From the NCBI GenBank assembly GCA_964511075.1, contig CAZEDM010000015.1, forward strand, positions 1 through 33,983: a stretch of 33,983 nt of DNA. The letters run 5' to 3'. The notes under the pieces are model-generated. The model was not told the DNA's origin and ran no database searches. It worked only from the letters and a program-made list of their open reading frames with translations. The position numbers were made by a program, and so were the translations under genes. Below are positions 1 through 8,662 of the stretch, piece by piece (position 1 is the stretch's first letter; each line of letters begins with the position of its first letter). This DNA comes from CAZEDM01 sp964511075 (GTDB taxonomy: Bacteria; Zixibacteria; MSB-5A5; RBG-16-43-9).

Positions 1-2
1 GA

Positions 3-107
3 GTCCGAGAGCTGAAAACAAAGATCAAGTTCCATCTCCCAACTTCGTTTCCCCTTAAGGAGATATTTGTTAAGATACTTATTAACCTGGATGATGCTTA
101 TCCTTAG
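3..107 (+). CDS. C-terminal fragment of a probable transposase (cut by window edge)
   Basis: An open frame enters from the left edge and ends at TAG 105-107, giving 34 residues. The text is basic and contains LPTSFPLKEIF followed by a short acidic end. This resembles the C-terminal tail of some DDE transposases (IS1380/IS4-like tails with an 'F/Y-P-x-K-E-x-F' motif), but the fragment is too short to be sure. It sits 226 bp left of a complete IS, so a nest of insertion sequences is plausible. It could equally be the tail of an unrelated gene. Between 108 and 324 I see no gene. Confidence 0.3.
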   Translation, partial: VRELKTKIKFHLPTSFPLKEIFVKILINLDDAYP

Positions 108-324
108 CTTTGAACCATAACTGGCAGCATAAATTTAAACCGAAAAGGTAAAACCAAGGGGAAAGTCTGCCTTTTTTGGCGACTAACGGTTATATCTAAA
201 GCCAAACGCAAAGGAAAAAGGCCCTTGAACCTATATCAACAGCACTCTGTAAACAGCGTGATTCTATATCTGGGTCGATTGAACTATTTGTAAGCCCTTG
301 TTGTTTTCTCAAAAACAGTTTATG

Positions 325-332
325 AATTAATC
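325..332. repeat. Left target-site duplication of the IS4-like element
   Basis: AATTAATC, identical to 1438-1445 on the far side of the element. Confidence 0.75.
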
Positions 333-351
333 GAGCCTTGGTCATAATTCC

Positions 352-1329
352 TTAGGCAGCCCTGATAATAGCTTTCATTCCGACACGACTAACACTTCCT
401 TGATAAATCCTATGAAGCAGAACAACTTGATAGAGCAAAACAGCACCCAACACAAAACGTGCTGTAGAGATGTAACCTTTGGTTGGAACTCTATCGTTGA
501 GATCAAAGATCAACTTGAATTGACCAAAACCATTCTCGATAGTCCGAAAACGGAGAAGATGAAAGATCCTTCTTACTTTCACCCCGGGATCATTATGAGG
601 ATAAGACCCTCTTCTGGAAGTCACAAGGATATGTCCATTATTGGCACAATGCTCGTAAAGGTTGTGATCCTGGTAAGTTGTATCTCCAAGGACGAAACGA
701 GCTTCCTTTGGGAGTTGATCTATCAGAGATGGTGCCTCCTTATTGTCAGCAACATTTGCTGGTGTAAACTCAGCAGCCAAAGGTATCCATACATCAGAAA
801 CAGTCTCTATCATGTGAAGTTTCCATCCATAGACCCAACCGTGCCACTCGGATTTTGTCCAATCAGCCTCCGTGTCAATCCTGCTGTCGGGAATTCTTCC
901 TGCTTCTTTATCTTTCTTATGCCAGACTCCTCCTTTGGCTCTAAATGCAGAGCTATCTATAGCTACTGCCCTTCCACAATCTCTCCAGGGATCTATAAGC
1001 TCAACAAGATATCTGCCCAGGTGTCCTATATACTTTGGCAGATCTTCAGGAAGCTTTTTCAATCTCCTCTCGAAAGTTCGTCTCGATGGAAAACGACCTT
1101 GCTCACTCAAAAGAAAACGAATTCTCATAGATTCTTCTTGAGGTTGATTGAGGAAAATCCAAAGCTCATGAACCCTTGTGAACCTTTTCAATACCATGAT
1201 TATCAAAGACTTGAGTATGAGCCTGTCACTGTAGATCTTAGGTCTCCCTCTTCTTGGAGCCTCTTTCGGCGCAGGCATTTCATCTACAAGCAGAATTAAC
1301 GTGACAACCAGCGAGTTTTTTCTTATCAT
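352..1329 (-). CDS. IS4-like DDE transposase
   Basis: This is the transposase of the surrounding IS; it should cut and join the element's ends. A DDE triad is visible in the RNase H fold. Counted from an upstream GTG at 1344 they are Asp130 (VAIDSS), Asp221 (LGDTTYQD) and Glu270 (RTIENGFGQFK); subtract 5 for the start chosen here. The N-terminal third is basic (RRGRPK) and probably binds the terminal repeats. I chose the ATG at 1329 because a GGAGGG lies about 7 bases upstream, whereas the GTG at 1344 has no such site. Length (325 aa) is usual for compact IS4-type enzymes. No frameshift or internal stop is seen, so it is probably active. Exact IS4 subgroup not determined. Confidence 0.85.
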   Translation of the reverse strand: MIRKNSLVVTLILLVDEMPAPKEAPRRGRPKIYSDRLILKSLIIMVLKRFTRVHELWIFLNQPQEESMRIRFLLSEQGRFPSRRTFERRLKKLPEDLPKYIGHLGRYLVELIDPWRDCGRAVAIDSSAFRAKGGVWHKKDKEAGRIPDSRIDTEADWTKSEWHGWVYGWKLHMIETVSDVWIPLAAEFTPANVADNKEAPSLIDQLPKEARFVLGDTTYQDHNLYEHCANNGHILVTSRRGSYPHNDPGVKVRRIFHLLRFRTIENGFGQFKLIFDLNDRVPTKGYISTARFVLGAVLLYQVVLLHRIYQGSVSRVGMKAIIRAA

Positions 1330-1385
1330 TTGGCATCCCTCCACATTGTTTAAGGGTTTTTGGTATCCTCAAAAATATGGAGGGT

Positions 1386-1415
1386 GCCGCGCTCAGGTCA
1401 ATACCTTTGCGCGGC
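1386..1415. repeat. GC-rich hairpin just inside the right IS end
   Basis: GCCGCGC (1386-1392) can pair with GCGCGGC (1409-1415) across a 16-base loop. It lies between the right terminal repeat and the transposase start. In some IS elements hairpins here block translation from transcripts entering from outside; that role is inferred. Confidence 0.45.
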
Positions 1416-1437
1416 TGCCTATTTATGACCAAGTCTC

Positions 1438-1445
1438 AATTAATC
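1438..1445. repeat. Right target-site duplication of the IS4-like element
   Basis: AATTAATC, identical to 325-332. Eight bases fits several IS4-family groups. Confidence 0.75.
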
Positions 1446-1483
1446 AGGTTTTATAACCTAACAGAATTCTGAGAGAGAGTCCA

Positions 1484-1515
1484 AGAAGGGATAGTTAACT
1501 CTATCCCTTCTTTCA
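1484..1515. terminator. Probable bidirectional terminator
   Basis: AGAAGGGATAG (1484-1494) and CTATCCCTTCT (1501-1511) form a perfect 11-bp stem with a 6-base loop, followed by a T-rich run. It lies between the IS and the minus-strand operon ending at 1654 and could end transcription from either side. A smaller palindrome AGGTTTTATAACCT sits at 1446-1459. Confidence 0.55.
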
Positions 1516-1653
1516 TTCTTTATATCGGATACCAGCCAGATTGATCTTGTTGGCGAATTACTGCAGGCAGATCGTTGTGCAAGAGAAGCTCCCTATTCCC
1601 CGTGGGTCCCCTGGCTCTCAAATGGTCATTCCCGGGGATCGGCGAGAAATAAA

Positions 1654-1863
1654 TCAATGAATCTCCCTATCCAATACATATTCAGCAATAACTTCAGCCA
1701 GAAGGGAGACATAAACCCGCATCTCATCGATCTCTCTATCGCTGAGATTTGGCTTGCCGAGGATTTCTCTGTATCGCTCATAGATCTTTCTATCTTCATT
1801 AGGAATTGTATATTCTTTCGGGAAATCTGGAAGATATTCAGGTAGCTTAACTTTGGAAGTCAT
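1654..1863 (-). CDS. Small hypothetical protein (69 aa)
   Basis: An acidic, helix-rich 69-residue ORF with no family I recognise; the C-terminal half is probably alpha-helical. Its ATG overlaps the stop codon of the upstream ORF (ATGA at 1860-1863), so translational coupling is likely. It is the last ORF of the minus-strand series after the serine recombinase. A GAGG lies very near the start, too close to be a normal ribosome site, which fits coupling. The coupled overlap makes it more believable than its size alone would. Confidence 0.45.
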   Translation of the reverse strand: MTSKVKLPEYLPDFPKEYTIPNEDRKIYERYREILGKPNLSDREIDEMRVYVSLLAEVIAEYVLDREIH

Positions 1864-2048
1864 ACCTCAAGGTTAGCCTCTATATTAGGGGAAACAAGGA
1901 GGGAGTTCTTGCCTGAATTGGCAATAAGGTGTGAAAGCGTCTCCCAAATAAGGCTAACCTCGTTTTCTCCGCAACCAGATCGAACCAAAACACTATCTGG
2001 GAAAATATCAGATAGTGTTTTCATAACAGCTAATTTTCTGGTCAGCAT
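1860..2048 (-). CDS. Small hypothetical protein (62 aa) overlapping the recombinase 3' end
   Basis: A 62-residue ORF of unknown function. It begins inside the last 41 bases of the serine recombinase gene and ends in an ATGA overlap with the next small ORF. A second Met at codon 9 (2024) is an alternative start that reduces the overlap to 17 bases; neither start has a clear Shine-Dalgarno sequence. No domain is visible. Tiny co-transcribed ORFs behind a serine integrase sometimes encode accessory or directionality proteins, but nothing in this sequence shows that. Confidence 0.35.
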   Translation of the reverse strand: MLTRKLAVMKTLSDIFPDSVLVRSGCGENEVSLIWETLSHLIANSGKNSLLVSPNIEANLEV

Positions 2049-3684
2049 CGGAATATTGATTTCTTATTTTCGCGGGCGATACGTTTTTAAATCGCCTAAG
2101 GTTTCCAGATACGAAGGCTTCCCCAAAAATTCCTCTAATTAGCACAAAATCCTGACTCCCCTCAAAGTCATTAAGCTGTTCGAAGATGGTGTGTTCACTA
2201 CCCCTGACAGGATGATCCTTGAACAGGATTTTTAGCTTATCTTGAAGGAGAAACTCAAATGGGGGAGTGCAGTGAACTTCTACAATTTCCCGGTTTTGGA
2301 CAAAAATCTTCTTAAATACAGCTCTGGCAAGCTTTTTCTTTTGGATATGGTTGAATCTGTGATGTAGGTTTGATAGGGAAGTGGCAAGAACCATACATTT
2401 ATCCATAAAGTCAAGCTTCATTTCGTAGCCATCTTCAAGTCTTGCCAGTCTTCTCTTAGCCTCTTGGATCTTGGCTGTGTAGCCTTGCGCAAGTTTCTTG
2501 TAGACTTCAGGGCTGATATTCCTTGACATAAGCTGGTCAGCTGCTCGAAGCTGTTTGGCTTCATTTTCCTGGATAGTTCTTTCTAAGGTTTCTGATTCTT
2601 GCCTTGCTCTCTTCTTTTTCATCTCTACGATTCTTAGGAGCTCCTCCTTTATGAGCTTTAGGAGAGTGACTGGAGGTTGAAGTTTTTCATATAGGATCTC
2701 AAGCTGGGTGTCGAGAAGTTCGACTGGGATATATGGTTCAGAGCATTTTTCTTTGTTTATGTCGTCTAAGCATCGGTAATAGTTTCCTCTTGGATGTTTT
2801 TCTGCAGTGAGTTTCTTCTTACAGTTCCTGCAGTAAGCTATTCCTCTTAATAGGAAAGAGTATTTGCTTTTCTTTTCGTTATTTACATGGCGTATAGTAA
2901 GGATATGCTGGACTCTTTCGAAGAGTTCTTGGGGAACTATGGGAACGTGTTTACCAAGATACTCTTTCCCGTTCCATTCCATTATACCAATGTAAAACTT
3001 CCTCTTCAGGAGATTCTTGATATTTTCAGAGCTGTATTTCTTGCCAAATCTTGTTTTAAGACCTCTCTGATACATCTTCTTGGAAAGCTCTCTTAGGGAA
3101 TATCTTCCTGTGGCATAAAGCTCAAAACATTCTTTAACTAAGCCTGATGTGATGAGATCTTCTATGGCTATGGTTTTCCCATCTTCTCTTTTTATGGATT
3201 TATAGCCAATAGGGCAGGCTTGTGGCCAGCCGCCTTTCTTGAGCTTAGAAATACGACCTTTTCTTACTTCCTCGGCCAAGTTAGCGCTGTAAAACTCAGC
3301 GATAGAGGCCATGATATTCTCAAGAAGTTGGCCAGAGATAGTGTCCTCAATGTTTTCCACTACTGATACCAGGCGTATGCCCTGTCGTTTCAGAAGAACC
3401 TTTATCATGGCATGATCTGTGACATTCCTTGCCAATCTATCTATCTTATGAATGACAACTACATCAACAATCCCTTTTTCTTGCTTACATCGATCAAGAA
3501 GTCTTTTCAACTCAGGCCGATCTGCAGTCTTGGCAGACTTTCCTTCATCAATGTATTCTCCGATGATACGCCATTTCCTTTTCTTGGCATATTCCCTCAT
3601 CGCATCAAGCTGAGCTGGGATGGAGAGATCTCTTTGGGCCTGTTTGTCCGTAGAGACACGGGCATAAAGAAGGCAGTTTGTCAT
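2008..3684 (-). CDS. Large serine recombinase
   Basis: A site-specific recombinase of the large serine type, which integrates or excises DNA between att sites. Starting at ATG 3684 it is 558 aa. The resolvase domain opens with LYARVSTDKQ, giving the nucleophile Ser11, followed by HKIDRLARN with the conserved catalytic Arg region. A Recombinase domain follows, then a zinc ribbon (CRNC then two further Cys about 20-30 residues on) near residues 281-313, then a coiled-coil stretch rich in Lys/Glu and a C-terminal tail. An in-frame GTG extension to 3762 adds 26 residues that do not look like the family, so I prefer 3684, although neither start has a good ribosome site. It may have mobilised the neighbouring restriction genes; its att sites could not be identified. 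Confidence 0.9.
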   Translation of the reverse strand: MTNCLLYARVSTDKQAQRDLSIPAQLDAMREYAKKRKWRIIGEYIDEGKSAKTADRPELKRLLDRCKQEKGIVDVVVIHKIDRLARNVTDHAMIKVLLKRQGIRLVSVVENIEDTISGQLLENIMASIAEFYSANLAEEVRKGRISKLKKGGWPQACPIGYKSIKREDGKTIAIEDLITSGLVKECFELYATGRYSLRELSKKMYQRGLKTRFGKKYSSENIKNLLKRKFYIGIMEWNGKEYLGKHVPIVPQELFERVQHILTIRHVNNEKKSKYSFLLRGIAYCRNCKKKLTAEKHPRGNYYRCLDDINKEKCSEPYIPVELLDTQLEILYEKLQPPVTLLKLIKEELLRIVEMKKKRARQESETLERTIQENEAKQLRAADQLMSRNISPEVYKKLAQGYTAKIQEAKRRLARLEDGYEMKLDFMDKCMVLATSLSNLHHRFNHIQKKKLARAVFKKIFVQNREIVEVHCTPPFEFLLQDKLKILFKDHPVRGSEHTIFEQLNDFEGSQDFVLIRGIFGEAFVSGNLRRFKNVSPAKIRNQYSDADQKISCYENTI

Positions 3685-3980
3685 AGATGTGGAGTTAAGT
3701 TCTCTTAAGCGGAATAGTTTACTTACTATAGCATGAGAGTGGGAAGTAGGCAAGACGAACACAAGATAGAAGAGCCGCCTATTCTTGGAGATAAGCGGTT
3801 GTGAGGTGGAAAGGGAAAAAATTCAGGGTGAAAAGAAGATCTGAACTCTAAAATTCACCTTACCTGGTTTTCCTTAAACCTACCTTGATTCCCACTTTGC
3901 GAAAATGTTTGTCTAAAGCTTCTAATTCAAAATGGAACGCCTTGCTTGGCTGTATTGAGCTTGATAAATTAGGGTGTTAG

Positions 3981-4724
3981 TTAAGACGGGAAAGGGATTC
4001 TCAGTGCATTTCTCAGAAAATTCTCATTATTCTTTACCTCATTATCTTTCTGAAGAGGATTCAATGCGCCATAAGGCAGAGAACGAAAATTTGGATGAAG
4101 TGCTTTTGTAAGGTCTGAAATATGGGTAACATCTAAAAGACTCGGTTCACCGTCTCTCTTGATGATTTTTAAGGCCTTATAATTTATAGGAAGTTTGAGG
4201 GAATCTATCAAGTTTCTTGTTGCCTCTCGATAACTCCGAATTATAGAAGCACCAGCGTCAATGCTGAAACAATGCCATAAAGAAACACAGGTAAATCCAA
4301 ATCTCAGCAACGCTAAAGCTTCTCCAATGCCCTCATAAAAAGAACGCTGAAAAAAGGCTCTCTTTAACCTTTTCATATCTTCTGTCAATTTTGGCTTCAT
4401 ATACTTTACTTCAATCCCCAATAATTGCAGTTTAATATCTACTATCAATATGTCTATGTCAGGCTGGGCGGGAGGCGGGGCAGGTGGCCCAAGAAGAGGT
4501 CTATGCCATTCCCTCCAGTAGGAATAATACTCCCTTGAGGATGGATTAATATGGTCATGGACCCTTTTGAAAGAATCACATTTGCACAATTCAGGACATA
4601 AAAGGTTCTTTATAAGTTCGTTTTCATCTTTTGGCATTTCTATTGCTACTTCCCATCTCTCTTTCTTTTCCACAACTTCACCTTTACTTCCTTCATCCCT
4701 TGGTAAATTCAGCTTGTGAGCCAA
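3981..4724 (-). CDS. PD-(D/E)XK nuclease-like protein, unknown family
   Basis: A 247-aa protein I do not recognise by name. Residues 81-88 form a proline-rich hinge (PPAPPPAQP) and lead straight into a probable PD-(D/E)XK core: PDIDILIV (Asp89/Asp91), then GIEVKYM (Glu105 and Lys107), then a helix with Gln126 and YEGIGEALALLRFGF, the pattern after the catalytic strand in many nucleases of this fold. Several Cys (43, 47, 49) near the N-terminus might bind metal. It starts 2 bases after the 1251-aa gene ends, so the two are almost certainly one transcription unit. Inferred role: a nuclease partner in a defence-type module. Confidence 0.65.
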   Translation of the reverse strand: MAHKLNLPRDEGSKGEVVEKKERWEVAIEMPKDENELIKNLLCPELCKCDSFKRVHDHINPSSREYYSYWREWHRPLLGPPAPPPAQPDIDILIVDIKLQLLGIEVKYMKPKLTEDMKRLKRAFFQRSFYEGIGEALALLRFGFTCVSLWHCFSIDAGASIIRSYREATRNLIDSLKLPINYKALKIIKRDGEPSLLDVTHISDLTKALHPNFRSLPYGALNPLQKDNEVKNNENFLRNALRIPFPS

Positions 4725-4726
4725 TT

Positions 4727-7700
4727 CTAATTAACACCATTGGTTAAATAGGCTTCTAGATTATCGATCAATACAAAATCCACATTTTGTTCAGGAATAT
4801 ACGCTGAAGGATAGTTTACCTTCACGACGAAAGCTTTACGTATCTGCCAGCTTTCAGCATCTTCTATTGAGAAATGCCTGAGAACCTCCTCTATGTTATC
4901 TTTGATAAATTCTTCTTTCTTCGTTAATTGAGCTAGGTATGATCTCTTTCCCTGAAAAAACTTTCTCATCTCATTTCGCATGTCATAAGGTCGAATTTTC
5001 CGGCTTCGATTTTTCGCATCTAAAACATAGATTGTTTTAACAAATCTATTCACAGCAAGTAGGTCAATTTCTCCACAATCTGGTTTTCGTGGAAATAATG
5101 GTGATAGTCTTTTAAAGTTATCAATCCTAGACTCAAAATTGCTCTCCCCAAGTGTCCGTTTGGTTATCTCTTCGGCTTTTTTCTCTAACTCTCTATCTAA
5201 GCGTTTATGTAGATTTGCCAGTGCTAGATGAATCGGGCTATCTTGTGGTAAGTCATATGGAAAATCCGCTGATGAAATTGAACTAAGCCATAGACTGGAT
5301 GCATTTAAGCACATCTGATTGCCATATAAGTATTCACCAGAATCTAGATGAATGAGAGGACACAAATTCATCCTTTCTTTTCGACGGAGAAGATGCAAAG
5401 GAATAAGTTCTTCATCTAGCTTATAGGTACTAAAATCTAAACTTGCGAACTTAAGTATTTGCTGGATTTCAGTTTCGTTAAGGGAGTCGCGAATGTTTTC
5501 TTTCAATTTACTTATTAGTGTTTCTTCAGAGACTAAGCTTAACGGAAAATGATATTTATGGAACAAATCCATCTTTCCTAAGGCATATAGCACTGTAACA
5601 AAATTGTCAAATACAAAACCTAATTCCAGCTTGAATACCCTGTTTATTTCCTGTAATAAACCATGGAATGGTTTTACACCCTCATCAATCACAGATCCTT
5701 CATATCTCGGAGTTTCTCTGTGCTTAGTAAAATCTCGCTTTACTGAGTCTAACTTTAGCTCACTCTCAGCTTGATAGAACTCTTCATGATCAAAAGCCTC
5801 CTTCCCCCTTATATCTTCAATCTCAAAAAGATCGCTTATTCTTAAAGTATGGGGTTGAATATCATAGTGTATATAGTCATAGATAATTGTGGTTTCATAC
5901 AGAAGCAAAGCAATTGCCTGTAGATAATGCCAAGATTCGTCATCGATTATTTTACTTCCGTTTACGCCTACTTTCAACATGGTTTCGATTATATACTTTG
6001 CCGAATTTGTGGCTGCAGAAATCTCTAACACTGTCTCTTTAAGTTTCTGAGCAATGTCATACTCCGTATATTTGGATGCATCCATGCCAAACTTGATTCG
6101 GCTTTTCGCTCTTCGCCCTTCGACTAGTTCTACTTCTTTGTATGCATAGAATAAGAGACCCTCATTATACTGCTTAATCTCGTTTTCTAATTTCTTCTCA
6201 AGAAACTCAAAAATCAAACTGTTCAATCTTTTTGCTTCATCGCCATGATATTCACCTGGCTTTTCTCCGCTCTTGGCAAGAAATTCCGCTATCTCACGAT
6301 TCACCTTAGCAATATCTGCTTTTGATAAATCCTGGTGTCTCCTATAATCATCGAGTTTTGGATTTTCAGTTAGAACCGGTTCAAGTGAATATCCCTTTGT
6401 TTGAATCGGGATATTTCTATTGACAAATTCCTCTGCAATACTATTGGCCACACCTTCTGAAGCATCTTTACCGAAGAAAAAAACGAGACTCTTAATAAGT
6501 TGTTTTATGCAGAATCTTTCTCCAGTATTCTCTTTGGGCACAAAAAGATCAGTCAGGTATTGGTAATCATAAATAACACAGGAGCGAATATTCCAAGAAG
6601 TACTGACTCTATTAGTAATAACTATAAGTGGGTTTCCCTCGCTCAGTTTTGAAAGATAAGGTCTTAAGTGTTGGATTTGTTTAGTCCTCTCCACATGAGA
6701 AGCAGGATAGATGCCGATATAGTAATTCGTTTCAAAGTTGAAATCATGTTTTCTGAAAAATTCAGTTAGGGGTTCCCTAAGTCTGTTTAGGTAATCTGCA
6801 TATAACGGTCCGATTAATCCGCTATATATTTGAATTTCTTCCTCTGTGGAATCAAATCCGTCAAATGGATACAAGACCCAGATTAGATGTTCACCATATT
6901 TAACTACAAGTCCACCGTTAAGCTGGCCAGTGTCAATAACTTGATAAATATTATCACTATACTTTTCGATATGATTAAAAGTGTTAGGGAACTCATATTC
7001 AATAAGTTCATGAATATTATCTTTATGTTTCTCAAATAATTTCTCGTGATAGAAGTCACTCCATCCGTGTGGTGCAAAAGTCACACACTGCAGAGATATT
7101 CCTACTCTTGGATAAGACTCTCCGTTTTCAATGTAATAGGTAAATCGGTCTAAATAATCAGTGCAAAAAACTCTTGATTTATTAAGCAGCTCTCTATCAT
7201 TTTTCAGGAACTTCACAAGGGACAAATCTGAAGGTAAAAATTCGAAAATTCCCTGTAAATCCATCATATTGACAATCCAAGTGCTATCATCAATATCTTC
7301 GGGTAACTTAACTTTACAGTCGAGAGTTGTGCTTTCAAAAACTATAACTGCCCAAAATTCCATTTCGCCGGACGGAACAGGAATTATCTCATTGTTAAGA
7401 TAGTGTAATCCTATTATCCATTCTTCTTTGATTTCGGCTATTGCCTTCCGCAATTCATTCAGTGCATACTCAATCTGTTCTGATAAATCAATTTCAAAAC
7501 TATGTTTCGCTGCTTTAAATAGAAAGATTTTGCTAGCATCTATTCTTGCGATTACATCCGCTGCTTCTGCTAAATTTCGATTAGTGCCCTTTCTTAGAAT
7601 CCCTGCCAATATTTTTCGAACTGTGAAGAACTGAAGGCATTTTCTCCGAAGCCGCGAAATGAGATCTTCAAAGACAAGGGATCCTATTTGCTCTTTATTT

Positions 7701-8482
7701 AAGGATGATCTCAGCAGCTCATTAGCTAGATTATAAAGAACTTCAAGGTGGAGCTGTGGAAGAAGAAAGTAGTAATGGCTATCTGATAAATGGGCATATA
7801 ATGATCTAAATAGGTTATGGTCAATACATGCTTCAAATACCTTCTCTCCCATATATGAAAATACCCCTGGTTCCAGAGCAGGAAAGTTTTCCAAATCATT
7901 TAATTGCCCATGTTCTATACGAAAGAGTGGCGAAATACACTCAAAGAATTCCTGTCTTGGTACATAAATCTTTTCAGAATCAATTTCTGTCCCTTCGCTT
8001 TCACTTAATATTTTGACAAATTGGCTCTGAAATTCAAGACTTAGCGCGAACTGTTGCCTGATTAAAGTAAGTTCGTTATAAGTTTCTTGACTATTATCTA
8101 TTAAATATAGATTATTAAACTGGCGTAAGAATTCATAGGGCCTCTCTAAAGTACCATAGAAAAAATAGAATTTCCCCTTGCGAAAGAAGTAAGGAATTAG
8201 TTTTAATTGATGAAAAGGGCGCCAATCCTCAAACATCAAAAAGTGATCGGATAATTTCTCATCAGAACTTTGAATAAAACTCTCAAATTCATTCCTTGCC
8301 AGAATGTTTCCACTAAATTCATCCGGCGAAATAGAGAAAAGGATACCTAGCAGTAGTTCAAATCGCATTTGGAACAATTGGTTTGCTGGATGAACCGCTG
8401 CAGTTTGAATCCAGAGAAATAAATCTACTTCATTGTAGTTTTTCATCCAATCTCTGATATTTGAAAAAGTCGTTTTTCTCAT
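4727..8482 (-). CDS. Very large protein (1251 aa) with C-terminal PD-(D/E)XK-like nuclease domain
   Basis: No family is recognisable over the first ~1100 residues; they are rich in aromatic and acidic residues, mostly helical, with no ATP-binding P-loop that I can see. Near the end is a convincing nuclease core: PDCGEIDLLAV (Glu1138, Asp1140) then IYVLDAKN (Asp1155, Lys1157), as in NERD-like and restriction-type PD-(D/E)XK domains. The start has a GGAGAGG about 6 bases upstream. It has its own promoter-like sequence (8520-8548), with a terminator upstream that separates it from the restriction-modification genes, and it runs into the 247-aa gene after 2 bases. Position beside a restriction-modification pair and a serine recombinase suggests anti-phage defence; that is inference. 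Confidence 0.65.
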   Translation of the reverse strand: MRKTTFSNIRDWMKNYNEVDLFLWIQTAAVHPANQLFQMRFELLLGILFSISPDEFSGNILARNEFESFIQSSDEKLSDHFLMFEDWRPFHQLKLIPYFFRKGKFYFFYGTLERPYEFLRQFNNLYLIDNSQETYNELTLIRQQFALSLEFQSQFVKILSESEGTEIDSEKIYVPRQEFFECISPLFRIEHGQLNDLENFPALEPGVFSYMGEKVFEACIDHNLFRSLYAHLSDSHYYFLLPQLHLEVLYNLANELLRSSLNKEQIGSLVFEDLISRLRRKCLQFFTVRKILAGILRKGTNRNLAEAADVIARIDASKIFLFKAAKHSFEIDLSEQIEYALNELRKAIAEIKEEWIIGLHYLNNEIIPVPSGEMEFWAVIVFESTTLDCKVKLPEDIDDSTWIVNMMDLQGIFEFLPSDLSLVKFLKNDRELLNKSRVFCTDYLDRFTYYIENGESYPRVGISLQCVTFAPHGWSDFYHEKLFEKHKDNIHELIEYEFPNTFNHIEKYSDNIYQVIDTGQLNGGLVVKYGEHLIWVLYPFDGFDSTEEEIQIYSGLIGPLYADYLNRLREPLTEFFRKHDFNFETNYYIGIYPASHVERTKQIQHLRPYLSKLSEGNPLIVITNRVSTSWNIRSCVIYDYQYLTDLFVPKENTGERFCIKQLIKSLVFFFGKDASEGVANSIAEEFVNRNIPIQTKGYSLEPVLTENPKLDDYRRHQDLSKADIAKVNREIAEFLAKSGEKPGEYHGDEAKRLNSLIFEFLEKKLENEIKQYNEGLLFYAYKEVELVEGRRAKSRIKFGMDASKYTEYDIAQKLKETVLEISAATNSAKYIIETMLKVGVNGSKIIDDESWHYLQAIALLLYETTIIYDYIHYDIQPHTLRISDLFEIEDIRGKEAFDHEEFYQAESELKLDSVKRDFTKHRETPRYEGSVIDEGVKPFHGLLQEINRVFKLELGFVFDNFVTVLYALGKMDLFHKYHFPLSLVSEETLISKLKENIRDSLNETEIQQILKFASLDFSTYKLDEELIPLHLLRRKERMNLCPLIHLDSGEYLYGNQMCLNASSLWLSSISSADFPYDLPQDSPIHLALANLHKRLDRELEKKAEEITKRTLGESNFESRIDNFKRLSPLFPRKPDCGEIDLLAVNRFVKTIYVLDAKNRSRKIRPYDMRNEMRKFFQGKRSYLAQLTKKEEFIKDNIEEVLRHFSIEDAESWQIRKAFVVKVNYPSAYIPEQNVDFVLIDNLEAYLTNGVN

Positions 8483-8519
8483 AATTCACCTCTCCTAAAT
8501 ATCTCTGTTTAGCGAGTTT

Positions 8520-8548
8520 AATTTATCACTTTTCTCCTTAAAAAACAA
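8520..8548 (-). promoter_or_regulatory. Probable promoter of the 1251-aa / 247-aa gene pair
   Basis: On the minus strand TTGTTT (8548-8543) and TAAATT (8525-8520) are separated by 17 bases, about 38 bases before the ATG. Moderate match to the sigma-70 consensus. Confidence 0.4.
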
Positions 8549-8562
8549 GCTGATTTAAGACA

Positions 8563-8588
8563 AAAATAGCCCAGTGATGGGCTTTTTG
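8563..8588 (-). terminator. Terminator after the restriction endonuclease gene
   Basis: AGCCCA (8568-8573) pairs with TGGGCT (8578-8583) with a 4-base loop, flanked by A5 and T5 tracts so that it can work in both directions. On the minus strand it ends the methyltransferase/endonuclease unit and isolates the large gene downstream. Confidence 0.75.
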
Positions 8589-8662
8589 TGTTGTTCCTGT
8601 ACCGGATTGTAATCTTGAGATAACTTTCTAAGTAAATGCTTCCGATAAATGCTCCGCCTGTG

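Larger units (their letters stand above)
333..1437 (-). mobile_element. Complete IS4-like insertion sequence with 8-bp target duplication
   Basis: The element is 1105 bp. The left end reads GAGCCTTGGTCATAA (333-347) and the right end, read inward on the other strand, GAGACTTGGTCATAA (1423-1437): 14 of 15 identical. Similarity continues inward as far as GGCAGCC on both sides. AATTAATC occurs immediately outside both ends (325-332 and 1438-1445), a clean 8-bp duplication. One intact transposase gene fills the element on the minus strand. Intact ends, duplication and frame suggest a recent insertion. The boundary is slightly uncertain because AATTAATC is itself nearly palindromic. Confidence 0.85.

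Noticed and set aside
400..1299. 299-aa open frame on the plus strand inside the IS4-like element
   Set aside because: Exact shadow of the transposase gene; its text is low quality and the opposite strand has the DDE motifs.
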